64,000 nucleotides of DNA from Enchytraeus crypticus (taxonomy: Eukaryota; Annelida; Clitellata; Enchytraeida; Enchytraeidae), in NCBI GenBank assembly GCA_905160935.1, contig CAJHZI010000276.1, positions 1,125,001 through 1,189,000 on the forward strand, read 5' to 3'. Below the pieces are notes generated by a model. The model did not search any database, was not told the origin of the DNA, and saw only the letters and a program-made list of their open reading frames with translations. The translations under genes were made by a program, and so were the position numbers. This document shows, in pieces, positions 13,000 to 24,133 of the stretch (within the stretch, counting starts at the first letter, position 1; the number at the start of each line of letters is the position of its first letter).

Positions 13000-14262
13000 A
13001 TTAAACTTCAATTGACTTTAAATTAATTGTGAAATTGAAGATTATTTAGCTAAAGCGTCTAGAATTAGTCTTAGTAGCCTGTACATGGTTGATATACACT
13101 CGTTGGTCTGTGAGCATTCGTTGCACATAAAACTCTATGCTTCGTCAAGCGAATCTTCAGAATATCTCCAGGTAGTGACGTCATGTTCTTGTAATCGATC
13201 CCGAGGGACATGCCGACATGATTTAGATCTTGCCTCCGTGTAGCACCTCGTAAAATATTATCCCTACATTAAACTTTTTCACGGAATGATGAACAGCGAA
13301 GCTTACTGCAAAATACATGAGTAGCATGATTATTAGCATATTCACAGGCTTTATATAATTTTGTTTTAATTATATTACACAAATAATTGCAATTATACGT
13401 CCATCACATTATTGGAATAAATTCAGAGTTTATGAAGTGGCTTTTAATCTTTGCTCAAATATATCCGCTTTTAGAGCCATACACTGTATAACGGAAATAT
13501 TAATAAGAAATTCGAAAATAGATCGCATGCAAGTTTTTGACTAGGGGACATTCCTACCTCCCGTGGGGTTGTTTGAGAGAAATGCGAATGCGAACATATC
13601 TAATGCGAACACTTCGTCGATTCACAGAATTACTATACTTGAATTTTAATATTAGACCGGCAGTCATCTAATTCGATTTAAGTTAATGAGTCGAATCTTT
13701 TCATTGCCTCGTTTAGGCTTATGGTCATGCAAGCTTCTTGTGTGGTAATATATTTCAATATTTGAATTTAATTATTTATGACTTTGAACCTGGCAACGAG
13801 TTATCTATCTCATACAGTCAGGCAGACTTGCGGTTAGATGGTAACTTATTTGGATAAAATTATTTACATCATCGCGGGAATTTGTAATTTTTATGTAACT
13901 TTCTAAACTAACCCTAACCCCTATCCTATACCCTAACGCTAAACATATTCCAAAGAAACTTATAAAATTTAGTAAAACTCTAAAGAATAAAAAGTGACTC
14001 AAAACAAGAGACCGCAATGATGCAAATAGTTCTTTCCAAATAAGTGACCATTTTGCCGCTACTGTAAGGCAGTCGAGTCTAATAGTCGGAGAGGTGGCGG
14101 GGTCGGTAATTATGAGATGTCAGACGGACGTGTATTGAGTTATTCGTCTCTTATAACAGGTATAGTTTCACTTAGTCTTGGTCTTCGTTTAGAAACTTTA
14201 CTAGTAACTTTCAAACTTTTCAGAACTTCTAAGCCTTGCGGTAGCATTTAGTTATTAGTTTC

Positions 14263-14264
<2 letters not shown>
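13000..14264. other. Non-coding DNA, no firm feature
   Basis: An open stretch at about 13060-13155 ends at a possible donor (CAG/GTAGTG) in phase 0, but it has no good acceptor or cysteine module. It is not called as an exon. No other gene is supported. Confidence 0.35.

Positions 14265-14302
<38 letters not shown>
14265..14302. repeat. (ATT)n array
   Basis: A run of uninterrupted TTA/ATT units, possibly a retroelement tail. Confidence 0.85.
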
Positions 14303-14304
<2 letters not shown>

Positions 14305-14460
14305 AAACGAAAACTTATGTAGCAGTGTCATGGCCGAACTCTGTCTTCGAGACCACTTTACAAAAAGAGTAAAGTCTTTAGTATTAGATGCAGTAACTTG
14401 AGGTTCGGACTTTCTTTTTCTTGTGTAACGGTATGAGATGTCTAAATTTAAATTATATAC

Positions 14461-14461
14461 A

Positions 14462-14517
<56 letters not shown>

Positions 14518-14545
14518 ATATATATATATATATATACATATATAG
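14461..14545. repeat. (TA)n array
   Basis: Nearly perfect TA dinucleotide array with an internal ACATGTA interruption, followed by a TAGGCCTA. Confidence 0.9.
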
Positions 14546-15032
14546 GCCTACAGTTTTAAATAAGATTTAAGAAAGCGAAGTGAAGTTAATTCTTAGTATT
14601 AATTTTTTTTCAATGCATTGAAGCTTTTCGGTAATATAACTCCTACGTATTGCATTTTCTTGTAGTTGTTAATATATATATATACTGTATAAGAGAAGTA
14701 GATAGTACAAGAAACCAGCAAGCCACCCACTGACACAGACCCAAGGATGCGCAGTTTTTCTGCCTCTTCCAATATGAAGTACGATGTTACTGAGCTAATT
14801 AGCAGCCTTTAACAACAAGACACCGGTGGCGGCCTTCTGCAAACGCCTTAATACATTTATTTTTATTTTTATTATAGCCCCATCTATAACTTTTATTACT
14901 ATTTATATTATGATAGTCTACATGTATATTAGTATTTACATTATTCACCACGAACGATACACTACGGACGCGGTTATAGGACTACAGTTCATCGATCAAT
15001 CGATGTGTTTATTGATCTCTAAACCCTCTCAG

Positions 15033-15084
15033 TCTCGTTATGAATATTGTGAAAAGAAGTTGGGCGAGCCGGAAATATGGACCT
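15033..15084 (+). other. Candidate 52-bp exon (weak)
   Basis: It lies between a pyrimidine-rich acceptor (CCCTCTCAG) and a strong donor (GTAAGT) and encodes SRYEYCEKKLGEPEIWT. It enters in phase 0 and exits in phase 1. Exon 16665-16774 enters in phase 0, so a direct join would break the frame unless that exon starts at a weaker upstream AG. It could belong to an alternative transcript or be chance. Confidence 0.22.
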
Positions 15085-15200
15085 GTAAGTGTTGAACAGT
15101 GCCGCGATGGAGAACTGCTGAAGCAGAAAACCTGTCAATCGATACGCGAACATCTGTGCCTTCCCGCACTACATTCTCTCTCTACTCTCATCGCTCTCTC

Positions 15201-15208
15201 TAAATTTC

Positions 15209-15258
<50 letters not shown>

Positions 15259-15270
15259 CTCTCTCTCTCT
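15201..15270. repeat. (TC)n array
   Basis: TC dinucleotide array with a short TATC interruption. It creates a spurious serine/leucine ORF. Confidence 0.9.
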
Positions 15271-16664
15271 TGCGCAAATTTTAAAGATTTTCTTCGATTT
15301 ATATTTTCAGCACACTTTTAATAATCACCTTTTAGAGCACAGCATCTCATTTCTAATAAATCATATAAATTATCAATGTACTACGAGTGTTCTCCATTTT
15401 ACTTTCAACGGTACCAAATATATCTTGTTACATGATATCGTGAACAGGTTGGAAATGATATCTGCTGCAAGAATATTGATCTCTGAAACCATCGACGACT
15501 AATTAATTGTATAGTTTTATTTTGATATATACAAGTAGTTTAAGTCAGTTAATATTTAAGAATATTTGACTAAATAAACATTCAATTACAGTTAAATTTT
15601 TATAATGGCTTATCGTAAATTTTTTGAAATGTGATATTTTTGGGTTCCAGTTTAACTATAAATTTCAGCTTAGTTCCAATATTATTTTGTCATTCGGGTA
15701 CTTTTGTCGGGCCACAGAAGAAGACCAAACGTAAACAGCACAGCAATTGTCGTAAAAGACGACCTAACAAGAATTGAGGAAGGCAAAGGAAAACACATCA
15801 GAAGTAATATTTTAAAAGCTATAGGCTACATTATGCTGCTCAAAAATATAGCTTTTATGATCGGAATAATATGTTGATCGATGAAGTGTTCTTTAAGAAG
15901 CGGGAAAATAGACTTAAGTAGGATTTTGTACATCTAACCTGGCACTTGGCAGAGCCATAGAAAGGGAAAGAGAGAGACAAAGAGTGAGAGAGATTACATG
16001 GTAACAAAAAACTGTATATCTATCTACATACGTTGCGGACAAAGTAAACACGCAGCTGCCAGATAAAGCTTCGAAACTCAACCAGATTTGTTTTACCATG
16101 TACATGTATGTTGAGCCTTTAGAGGCCTTTAGAGGTGACACATTATTTCGCGATTCAAATTAAGCCAGTTCTGACAATGAGTGATACAAAACTTTTATGA
16201 TAATACTCTATAAGAGGTAATCAAAACAAAAATCAGCTGTCGGTTTCGTTTTTGAGCACTTTAACAAATTAGGTTATACAGAGATACTTCAGTAGACGTT
16301 TATAAAATTTGCGTAAGCAGAGTACGAGGATTAAAGTTACTGAGAATAATTTATCATTAAAATTAAGCGTCCGACAGTCCGAGTGTTCTAGTGTACAGAG
16401 AATGTTTTGTCTCACAGGAACTTGTCCTATATTTCATTTTGTTTACCGTGGCTTGTACTGCTATTAAATTACTCCGTTCTTTGCTTATGTAAACTTTATT
16501 ATTAAGTATTAAAGAAAATAGTGCAGCTATCTAATATGAGGATTATAATAAAATTTATGACTATCTTTATAGTTAGTTTGCGCATGTCTATGTATGCGTA
16601 TAATATTATGTATGTATCCATGCGTACAGCTAACAACTGGCTAGTAGCTCGAGTTTTACCGCAG

Positions 16665-16774
16665 TGTCCTCCTGTCTACTGGGATCGACCGTCCAAGGTT
16701 TGCGCCGACCTCATACTGAGCGCCCTGCATGACGTCACATCATCTTCACAGACAGTCATCAACAGAACCTGCAC
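16665..16774 (+). CDS. Exon a of tri-cysteine protein gene
   Basis: Part of a host gene encoding a cysteine-rich protein, probably secreted. The exon follows the acceptor GTTTTACCGCAG and ends at the donor GTGAGT. It encodes CPPVYWDRPSKVC, then 22 residues to a third Cys in RTC, giving C-x11-C-x22-C. It enters in phase 0 and leaves two bases, which the next exon (30599) completes to a Thr codon. The reading frame is also open back to 16521, so the true 5' boundary could lie further upstream, and signal-peptide exons are presumably upstream. I do not recognise the family with confidence. The pattern recalls small arthropod/nematode Cys-rich secreted domains of the DUF19 (T20D4.11-like) type, but that is inference. 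Confidence 0.6.
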
Positions 16775-17105
16775 GTGAGTGTCGCCTTATTAGGCTGCTT
16801 GTTGCTTCATTGTTAACTATTAATATCGTCGTCGTCGGCAGCAAAGCGATGGAGAAATTAAATTATTTCGTATACCTACGTTCATCAATGTCATATCCAA
16901 ATTAAACTACAGAGCCAAATTCAAAGCTAGTTTAAAGTCTACTGGCGTGAAGGACATTAGAACATCGATGTTCAAAGACATCGTTATAATTAATCATTCG
17001 AGCTGAACTTGGAAACTCTGGCTACCTGTTTCTCAGGCAAGTGCGTTACCATTTTATCCTTCCAACATGTACAGAACTTGAGAATAGGAGATGACAGTCT
17101 TTTTT

Positions 17106-17106
<1 letters not shown>

Positions 17107-17139
<33 letters not shown>

Positions 17140-17164
17140 CATCTCTCTCTCTCTCTCTCTCTCT
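17107..17164. repeat. (TC)n array at a LINE-A tail
   Basis: TC array directly abutting the 3' end of a minus-strand LINE-A copy. In the element's own direction this is a (GA)n tail. Confidence 0.85.
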
Positions 17165-17165
17165 T

Positions 17166-17470
17166 AGTGCACTGCATACTGGCAGGTCCATGGTATATAA
17201 CGCCTCCACTCTTCTCGGTTTTCCGCTTTCCTCTTCATGTCCACATATCAGTAGATCTTTAAATACATTATATAACATCAATAATATCGGCCTGCACTGC
17301 ATCTGTTTCCTTTCATTCTGTCTTCTATGACCTCTTTTAGTAGGCTTTTCCCCCTTAGAATGTGTCCTATCCAACTCTTATTCCTATTTATTAATGCATT
17401 TGTCAAATGTCTATATGTACAAACTTTCTACAGAACTTCCTTATTTGTAGCCTTTTGAGTCCAGATACGA
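17166..17470 (-). mobile_element. LINE-A 3' fragment
   Basis: It begins AGTGCACTGCATACTGGCAG and continues through the reversed C-terminal coding region to sequence matching 'TNKEVL'. The fragment is 5' truncated and carries several stops. Confidence 0.75.
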
Positions 17471-17799
17471 CAGTAATGAGAGGAATACTAAAATGATCAA
17501 CAAATGTGTGGTTGTCAGTCGATTTCAACTTTGTTTAACACCATGTATCACATGAACTGTTCCATGTGATAGGCTATATCTCCCTTTGTTGCGCAGGGGT
17601 TCGCTACCAAAATATCTAAGAATTAAGTTCTGCACTAAAGGCTTGTTTGCCTTTGCTCCAATTCACGTGTCAACTAAAACGCTTAAGTGAATGTACATTC
17701 TCAAATAGCTAACTATAACTTGTTAGACGATGTCCAACTAGCTATAGTCTGAGCAAGATGAGGTATATGCTGAGGCTGGCTAACTTCTATTTTAGATCC

Positions 17800-18610
17800 T
17801 TCTTCTTCTAGTGCACTGCCTAACGGCCCGGACTATGGCATATAACTGTTCCAACCAATTCTATCCGCAGCCTTCCTTTTCATCTCTATTTATGAATTTG
17901 TTATCAGATCTTCCAGCATCCCATATCTCGGTCTTCCTCTAACTCTTTTCCCTTGCATTAGTCCTCTGTTACATCCATTACCAAACCATCCCCCTAATAA
18001 TGTGTCCTATCCAGCTTTTCATAATATTTCTTAACACATACCGACTCTTTCAAGAACTTCTTCAATTGTAATTTTCTTTTCCATCCTTCTCCAGAACCAC
18101 ATTTCAAATGCCTCCAGTTTCCATATATCTTCTTTCTTTAACGTCCGCGTTTCACATCCGCACAGAAGTGTCGACCACACCAATATTTTCAGTCTTTATC
18201 TTTGTGTGTTTCTCAATTACGTTTGTTAGTAGTCTTTTTGTCTTTCCAAAAGCCTGTTTCGCCTCTGCAATTTTACATTTTATTTCCGTTTCGCACTGCC
18301 CATCATCCGTGATGGTGTGGCTCAAATCCTTGAAGCTTCGCACTTGTTTCAATTGCGTATTATTCAATGTATTTACATCATTGTAATTCCGAGACACTCT
18401 CGTAACATTTATATTTTTTATATTAATCTTCAATCTATATCTCAATTCTGCGACATTCAAACCATCCATAAACGTTTGCAATCCTTCTTCACTTGCAATC
18501 ATACCTTGATCAGCTGTAAACCTCACATCTTTCAGCAATTTACTTCCGATAATTATTCTTTCCTCAATATCTACCATAGCCTCAACCATTACCGCCTCGG
18601 CATAAAGATT
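17800..18610 (-). mobile_element. LINE-B 3' fragment
   Basis: A longer copy of the divergent subfamily. A 145-codon open stretch on the minus strand (18152-18589) encodes VRFTADQGMIASEEGLQTF, a degenerate RT motif C region (F-A-D-D in intact relatives, here F-T-A-D). It continues with KQVRSFKDLSHTITDDGQ. The tail variant reads AGTGCACTGCCTAACGGC. It is 5' truncated just upstream of the 'NPLLFNLYAEA' region. Confidence 0.8.
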
Positions 18611-18879
18611 AAACAGTAGTGGTTTATTTTAGCTTACACAGCTTTATTTCTAGAGCGAAAGAAAAACTTTAAAATAGAAATCATTTTCAGCGTTTCCTAA
18701 AGGAGCGGAAGAAAGTGCTTTGACTTTAAAGTGATCGGATAGTATTGAACTTGCAGAACATTCGAATCCGTATGCAATATTGCATACATTCGTTTTAAAA
18801 ATACATACGTTAGGTCAGTGTGTCATGTGTCAAGTTGCACTTCTTAACAGAGACAATTAAAAAATCTGGCAAAGCTAAT

Positions 18880-18972
18880 GTTAACGTCAGTTTCCTCACT
18901 CGAAAGCGATGTCAGAGAGGGGCGAGCCCAGGATTTGAGCCCTGCACAAACTGATCCGAGGTCGAATAATTA
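18880..18972 (-). mobile_element. SINE-1 copy, truncated
   Basis: The reversed SINE-1 body and B box (GATTTGAGCCCTGC on the + strand) are present; the head is lost after the CGACCTCGG region. Confidence 0.7.
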
Positions 18973-19740
18973 CACATATGCTTAATAGTAAACTAGCCGG
19001 TAAAAACAATTAACAAATTTTTATACATAAATGTGCAAGCATACACTGATAACTGAAATACCCGAAAAGACTGATAATTGTCACTGAACTTGCAAGAGGA
19101 ATGCATAAAAGATTTCCGTAGTACTCTGTCTTTGTTTGTGTCCCACTGATCGTTGAATAGAAAAGTCTTCTCGAAATACTTGAAATAAGACAAGAGATAG
19201 GAGCACGTAGAGAGAGTGACAAACTCTCTGTCAACCGATGAATGCAAAACTGCATTAGCTTACATCAACGAATAACGAATAGTCTACTGGCTCTCCTCCT
19301 TCTTAATTTAGATACATCGGAAAAAACATAAAATTCCTAATTCTATTCCGCCCAACTATTTGAATTTTACGAAGAATCAATGCAACATAGTTCCTCCCAA
19401 GAATTTTTCCTTTGGAATAAAATTGCAATTTATAAGTTATTCACTCCTTGTAAACGTAGTAGTTTAAAGGATAAATATCGCCATTGGCTTCAGCCAGTGG
19501 TAATGTTTTTTTCTTGTCGATAAGATATTCGACCGTGAATCAGTAGACTGAAAACAGAAATAGACAAAAAAATTAAGAGAACATCAAGCTGGCATAAAAA
19601 GAAATAGATCATGCAATGAACAAATTTTCAGTTTGCGCCATATTATTCAACAGAGTATAGAATTTCAACAAGATATTTATATAAATTTCATTGATTTCAA
19701 AAAAGCATTTGATAGTATTCATAGGGACACTTTATAATAT
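18973..19740. other. Mostly unique DNA with SINE-1 and LINE scraps
   Basis: A diverged SINE-1 head lies at about 19484-19548 (CTTCAGCCAGTGG, GATAAGATATTCGACCG). At about 19645-19735 the + strand encodes FYINFIDFKKAFDSIHRDT-like residues with one indel, an RT motif A scrap from a LINE. Confidence 0.4.
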
Positions 19741-19754
19741 ATAACTTTATAATA

Positions 19755-19757
<3 letters not shown>

Positions 19758-19804
<47 letters not shown>
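19758..19804. repeat. (TA)n array flanking the palindrome
   Basis: Outer left TA array of the large palindrome described next. Confidence 0.9.
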
Positions 19805-19806
<2 letters not shown>

Positions 19807-19825
19807 TTCTAGACTGTATCTTTGT

Positions 19826-20059
19826 GCAGTGCCTACTGGCCGGTCCATGGTATGTAGCGCCTCCACTCATCTCTATCTTCCGTTTTCCTCTTCATGTCCA
19901 CATACGAGTGGATCTTTAAATCATCCATAACATTCCTTTTGATATACCATTATTCTTGAGGGATTCTGCTTTTAAGAGGTGGGCCTCGAAACAGAAGACA
20001 AGAAGACAAGGAAGAGTGGAGGCGTTATATACATGGACCTACTTGTAGGCAGTGCACTA

Positions 20060-20109
<50 letters not shown>

Positions 20110-20155
20110 GTATATATTATATATATGCATGTATATATATACAAATATATACATG

Positions 20156-20198
<43 letters not shown>

Positions 20199-20199
20199 C

Positions 20200-20275
<76 letters not shown>

Positions 20276-20306
20276 CATTTACATATTTGTATATATATAT
20301 ACATGC

Positions 20307-20351
<45 letters not shown>

Positions 20352-20640
20352 TAGTGTACGGCCTACAAACAGGTCCATGTATATAATGCCTCCACTCTTC
20401 TCTATCTTCTTGTCTTCTGTTTTCTCAAGCAATGACGCCCCTGCCCAAGAAGTATTAGTCGACGCTGAAGAAGGCATAGGAGGCCGAACCTCTCAAAAGC
20501 AGAATCCCTCAAGAATAATGGTATATCAAAAGGAATGTTATGGATGATTTAAAGATCCACTCGTATGTGGACATGAAGAGGAAAACGGAAGATAGAGATG
20601 AGTGGAGGCGCTATATGCCATGGACCGGCCTATATATACA
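19826..20640. repeat. Large palindrome of P1 copies around a (TA)n core
   Basis: The left part (19830-19985, then 19986-20071) is the inverse of the right part (20485-20635 and 20345-20425). The centre, 20072-20344, is TA-rich and contains two further symmetrical TA arrays. The right arm keeps about 60 bp (20426-20484) of the P1 5' module, which the left arm lacks. Each arm is itself a P1 element tail, so four P1 ends are arranged head-to-tail in mirror symmetry. All long 'YIYIYI' ORFs here are artefacts. Confidence 0.8.
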
Positions 20641-20655
20641 TGTATATACATGTAT

Positions 20656-20701
<46 letters not shown>

Positions 20702-20775
20702 TGTATATATGTGTGTGTATGCATAAGAATGTATGCATATGTGTGTGTATGCATATATATATATATATATATCGT
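20641..20775. repeat. (TA)n/(TG)n mixed array
   Basis: TACATGTA, TA and TGTGTATGCA repeats between the palindrome and the LINE-A copy. Confidence 0.85.
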
Positions 20776-21598
20776 AGTGCAATGGAAGACATGGAAGAAG
20801 GAATAAAAGTAGGAGGGAATTTGTTACAAGAAGTATGATTTGCAGATGACCAAGGAATGGTAGCGGGTAGCGACATTGGACTGCAGATGATAATGGATAG
20901 GCTGAATGATACAACATTGAGATATGGCATGAAGATTAATATAAAAAAGACGAAGGTTATGAGAGTGTCCAATTATATAGGTGAAGTTAATATCACAATA
21001 AATGGTAGGAAATTGGAACAGGTAAGGCGTTTCAAATATTTGGGTCATACTGTAACCGATGACGGGAAATGTGAGACTGAAATATGCAGTAGGATTGCAC
21101 AAGTAAAAGCGGCCTTTGGTAATAGAAAAGAACTATTAACAAAAAGTCTGAAGAAAGATACAAAGATAAAGATAGTGAAAACTTTGGTTTGGACTACGCT
21201 ATTGTATGGTTGTGAACATGGACCTTAAGGAAGGAAGATATTAGGAAACTGGAGGCATTGGAAATGTGGATTTGGAGAAGAATGGAGAGGATTAGCTGGA
21301 CTCAAAAAGGTTACAAATGAGGAAGTCCTGGAGAGAGTTGGCACAGATAGACAGTTGATAAATGTATTATGAAATAGGAAGAAGAGTTGGATAGGACACA
21401 TTCTAAGGGGGAAAGGTCTATTAAAAGAGGTCATAAAGGTAGAATGGAAGGAAAAAGAGGCAGGGCAGGCCGAGATTAGGTATGTTAGATGATTTAAAGA
21501 CCCACTCACATATGGAAATGAAGAGGAAGGCGGAAGACAGAGAAGAGTGGAGGCGTTATATACCATGGACCTTCCAGTAGGCAGTGCACTAGAGAGAT
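20776..21598 (+). mobile_element. LINE-A copy, 3' half
   Basis: It encodes, with one early stop, [18 protein letters not shown], a stop, then FADDQGMVAG (RT motif C), then LRYGMKINIKKTKVMRV, FKYLGHTVTDDGKCETE and the C-terminal region after a frameshift near 21217. It ends GCAGTGCACTA at about 21590. The polymerase palm upstream of motif C is missing. Confidence 0.85.
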
Positions 21599-21840
21599 CG
21601 TAGTGCACTGCTTACAGGCAGGTCCATGTATATAACGCCTCCACTCTTCTCTGTCTTCCGCGTTCCTTTTCATGACCGCATATGAGTGGATCTTGAAATC
21701 ATCTAATATTCCTGTGACCCACTTTCTTGGGGGTACAACCAATCTTTCTTGGGGGTATGCATTTGGCGAGGTTTGTCCCCTATGACTTCCTCAGCTTCTA
21801 CTAACATTCACTGGGCAGGGGCGTCATTCCCTAAGAAAAC
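21599..21840 (-). mobile_element. P1 element, tail-to-tail with LINE-A
   Basis: It begins TAGTGCACTGCTTACAGGCA immediately after the preceding LINE-A end. The LINE-A tail is followed by the P1-specific module (CTTTCTTGGGGGTA twice, then CACTGGGCAGGGGCGTCATT). The junction forms an inverted repeat of over 100 bp per arm. Confidence 0.7.
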
Positions 21841-23228
21841 TATTATGTTAACAAAACTGCACCGTAGCGTCGGGGGGGGGGGCGGTCCCCCTTGATGGCC
21901 CTCCTGCTCGCAAAACTGGAAACAAATTACCGTGATAATTATTAATTCAATTTTTTGCGAATAGCGACCATTATTAAACTTCGCAAACATTAAACTGTAT
22001 CAGTTTCAAGAAATACATGTATAAAACAGTGGCATAATGTTTAAGACATTGTTTAAAATCGAGCATTCGGCTAAAGCCGCAAACAAATTGCCGAGCTCAA
22101 GGTTATGCTTATGAAAGCGATAACTACGTCACTTGATATTTGACACGTCATTTTGGCCGGGCCCCGGGGTCGGCTTCGATCAAAGCAAGCCGGCTTTCTG
22201 AAGTAGGCCAAGCAAGATTAAGCTTGTATTGGCTCTAATCAAAACAATAGGATCCTGCTATCGACTGAATTTAACCCATTAGCGCTCACTGGCGGGCTGC
22301 CAACATGTATCAGCGAAAAATTATACTAGTAATGGTGAGTTGTACGAATATGTTACATATCAAAATCATTGGTAAATTATTATAGTGCTATAGTGAGTTA
22401 GAGTCAATTGTGACAGACATAGTCTATGCAGTTTTCATTTGAAATTTATAACCTATACGGCATAGGCCGTTATAGTTCATTAGGAAAATTTATTATTATA
22501 GGAAATGAGGCGTAACTTTTTTCTGTTGACGATAAATATTGATTAATGTATTCTCTTCATTAGCTGATTAACCTATATATTTGTACATATTCCTATTTTA
22601 TCATATTTATCATGGATGCAGGCTACTAGGAAAACTGATAATTAATTACTGATGATTGTGTGTCGATTGATTACTGTATTGTAGTTAAGTCAGTGTAAAA
22701 TGTTCAACACACTGTTTAATGAAAGTTATTGTCTTGCATGCTGTTGTGCTTGCAGTTTTTTTACTGCTTAACAATTCCCTTGAATTCAGTGAATTTCGGC
22801 CAACTCAACTACTGATATGTTTTTGCATGCACTTGCGAGTTGCAAAGTTGATGCAATCAGGCTAAATGCAAATGTTAAAAAAATTAAATTTGAAATATAA
22901 AAACCCTGGATCCCGATGGTCCGCTAGGGTAGCTTACGACGCTCCCCCAAATCCCCTGCTACCCCTAGTCAAATTTGCGGACCTGCCCCCCCCCCTGCCG
23001 CTTCGCGTCGGAACTAACCCCTTAACATATGCCCCCCTTGATATTCTTCAGACCCCTCCATCGGCTATACCGACGCTACGGGGCTGTTACCTATATATCT
23101 TAGCCATAAAAGGCAGCTGAGAAATATGGAAATAGGTATGATGAAGCCTCAAATTTGCGTATTTGTAATAAAAACAGCACCGAATTTTGGAATGCTTGGT
23201 CTTAGAAAATGCATACTAACTCAATCCG
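21841..23228. other. Non-coding DNA with GC-rich patches
   Basis: C/G homopolymer patches occur near 21875-21900 and 22985-23000 beside GC-rich stretches. Both carry CGTCGG/CGACGC motifs, so they could be ends of one old element. No coding potential is supported. Confidence 0.35.
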
Positions 23229-23618
23229 GGCAACGTTCCCAAAAGGGAACATCGTCAATAAAGTGACATTAAAAAATAAATTCTTACATTTACTCTTCTT
23301 ATTTCTTCATTTCGCTTTCTTTAATACTACATGTATTTGAGAAGGTCCGTTGTCGTTGTCTACTTTTCTGAAAGAAAAGTTTTTAAATAAATGTATTTTC
23401 TACAGGCTACTGGCTATTTGAAGTCGATAATAATTGTGGTAAATATAATTTCAATAATATTATTTATCTTGCCGACTATGTATAAATATATCAAATTTTT
23501 AGTTTCATTTAAAAAATATTGTGATATCTTATAAAAGAATACCATTTGGTTGCCTAATCGCGTGTTTTGAATCGTGACGATTTGCATAAATATCATGTTC
23601 CCATTTGGGAACGTTGCC
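23229..23618. mobile_element. Short element with hairpin-tipped terminal repeats
   Basis: The left end reads GGCAACGTTCCCAAAAGGGA (23229-23248, continuing ACAT). The right end (23595-23618) is its inverse with a CCATTTGGG core. Each end forms its own hairpin (GTTCCC/GGGAAC). A solitary left end recurs at about 24997-25020. The interior (about 340 bp) is AT-rich with no ORF. No clear target duplication is visible. Confidence 0.5.
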
Positions 23619-23991
23619 TGACGAATAATGTTGAATAGTATTTAATTAAAGTGGATGGATCAACATGCATAACAATTACTAGTTATTATAAATGAGATTT
23701 AGTTAATTTTTAGAGTTGGTTTTTAAATTCTATTATTCGAAGCTGCGAAAATACTTAAAATACTTGATATATTTACCTATATTTGCCTTTAAAAATACAT
23801 CATGCAATCCATTATTTGAGAATAGGCCTACTGGATTTTCAGAAAATATTGGAGGAATCGGAGCAGCAAGAATGCAACAAAGAGATAACAAGATAACTTT
23901 CAACAAAATACGACAGTGCGGCAGTCAACCAATCAAAAGCTTGCATAACTGGTTGATTGCAGCCAATTGCCAATTAGCTGCAATAACATCA

Positions 23992-24133
23992 GTTAGAGGC
24001 AGGGGCAGGCCGAGATTAGGTATGTTAGATGATTTAAAGACCCACTCATATCGGGAAATGAAGAGGAAGGCGGAAGACAAAGAGGAGTGCAGGCGTTATG
24101 TACCATGGACCTGCCAGTCGGCAGTGCACTAAG
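23992..24133 (+). mobile_element. LINE-A 3' tail
   Basis: The open frame encodes RGRGRPRLGMLDDLKTHSY, later MKRKAEDKEECRRYVPWT, and ends GGCAGTGCACTAAGAGAGA. The sequence before 23992 is unrelated, so this is a strongly 5'-truncated insertion. Confidence 0.8.

Noticed and set aside
13060-13160. Open frame ending at CAG/GTAGTG in phase 0
   Set aside because: Phase would suit the next exon, but there is no good acceptor and no Cys module.
15033-15321. Upstream exon(s) of the tri-cysteine gene near 15.0-15.3 kb
   Set aside because: The best 52-bp candidate exits in phase 1, which does not fit exon 16665-16774. A second Cys-containing frame at 15100 has no usable donor. Kept only as a weak feature.
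19972-20477. Long overlapping ORFs rich in Tyr-Ile on both strands
   Set aside because: Pure translation of (TA)n arrays; present on both strands and in several frames, with no unique sequence.
21860-23110. GC-rich patches as CpG-island promoter or exon
   Set aside because: Homopolymer-rich, with no open frame supported by splice sites; more like decayed repeat ends.
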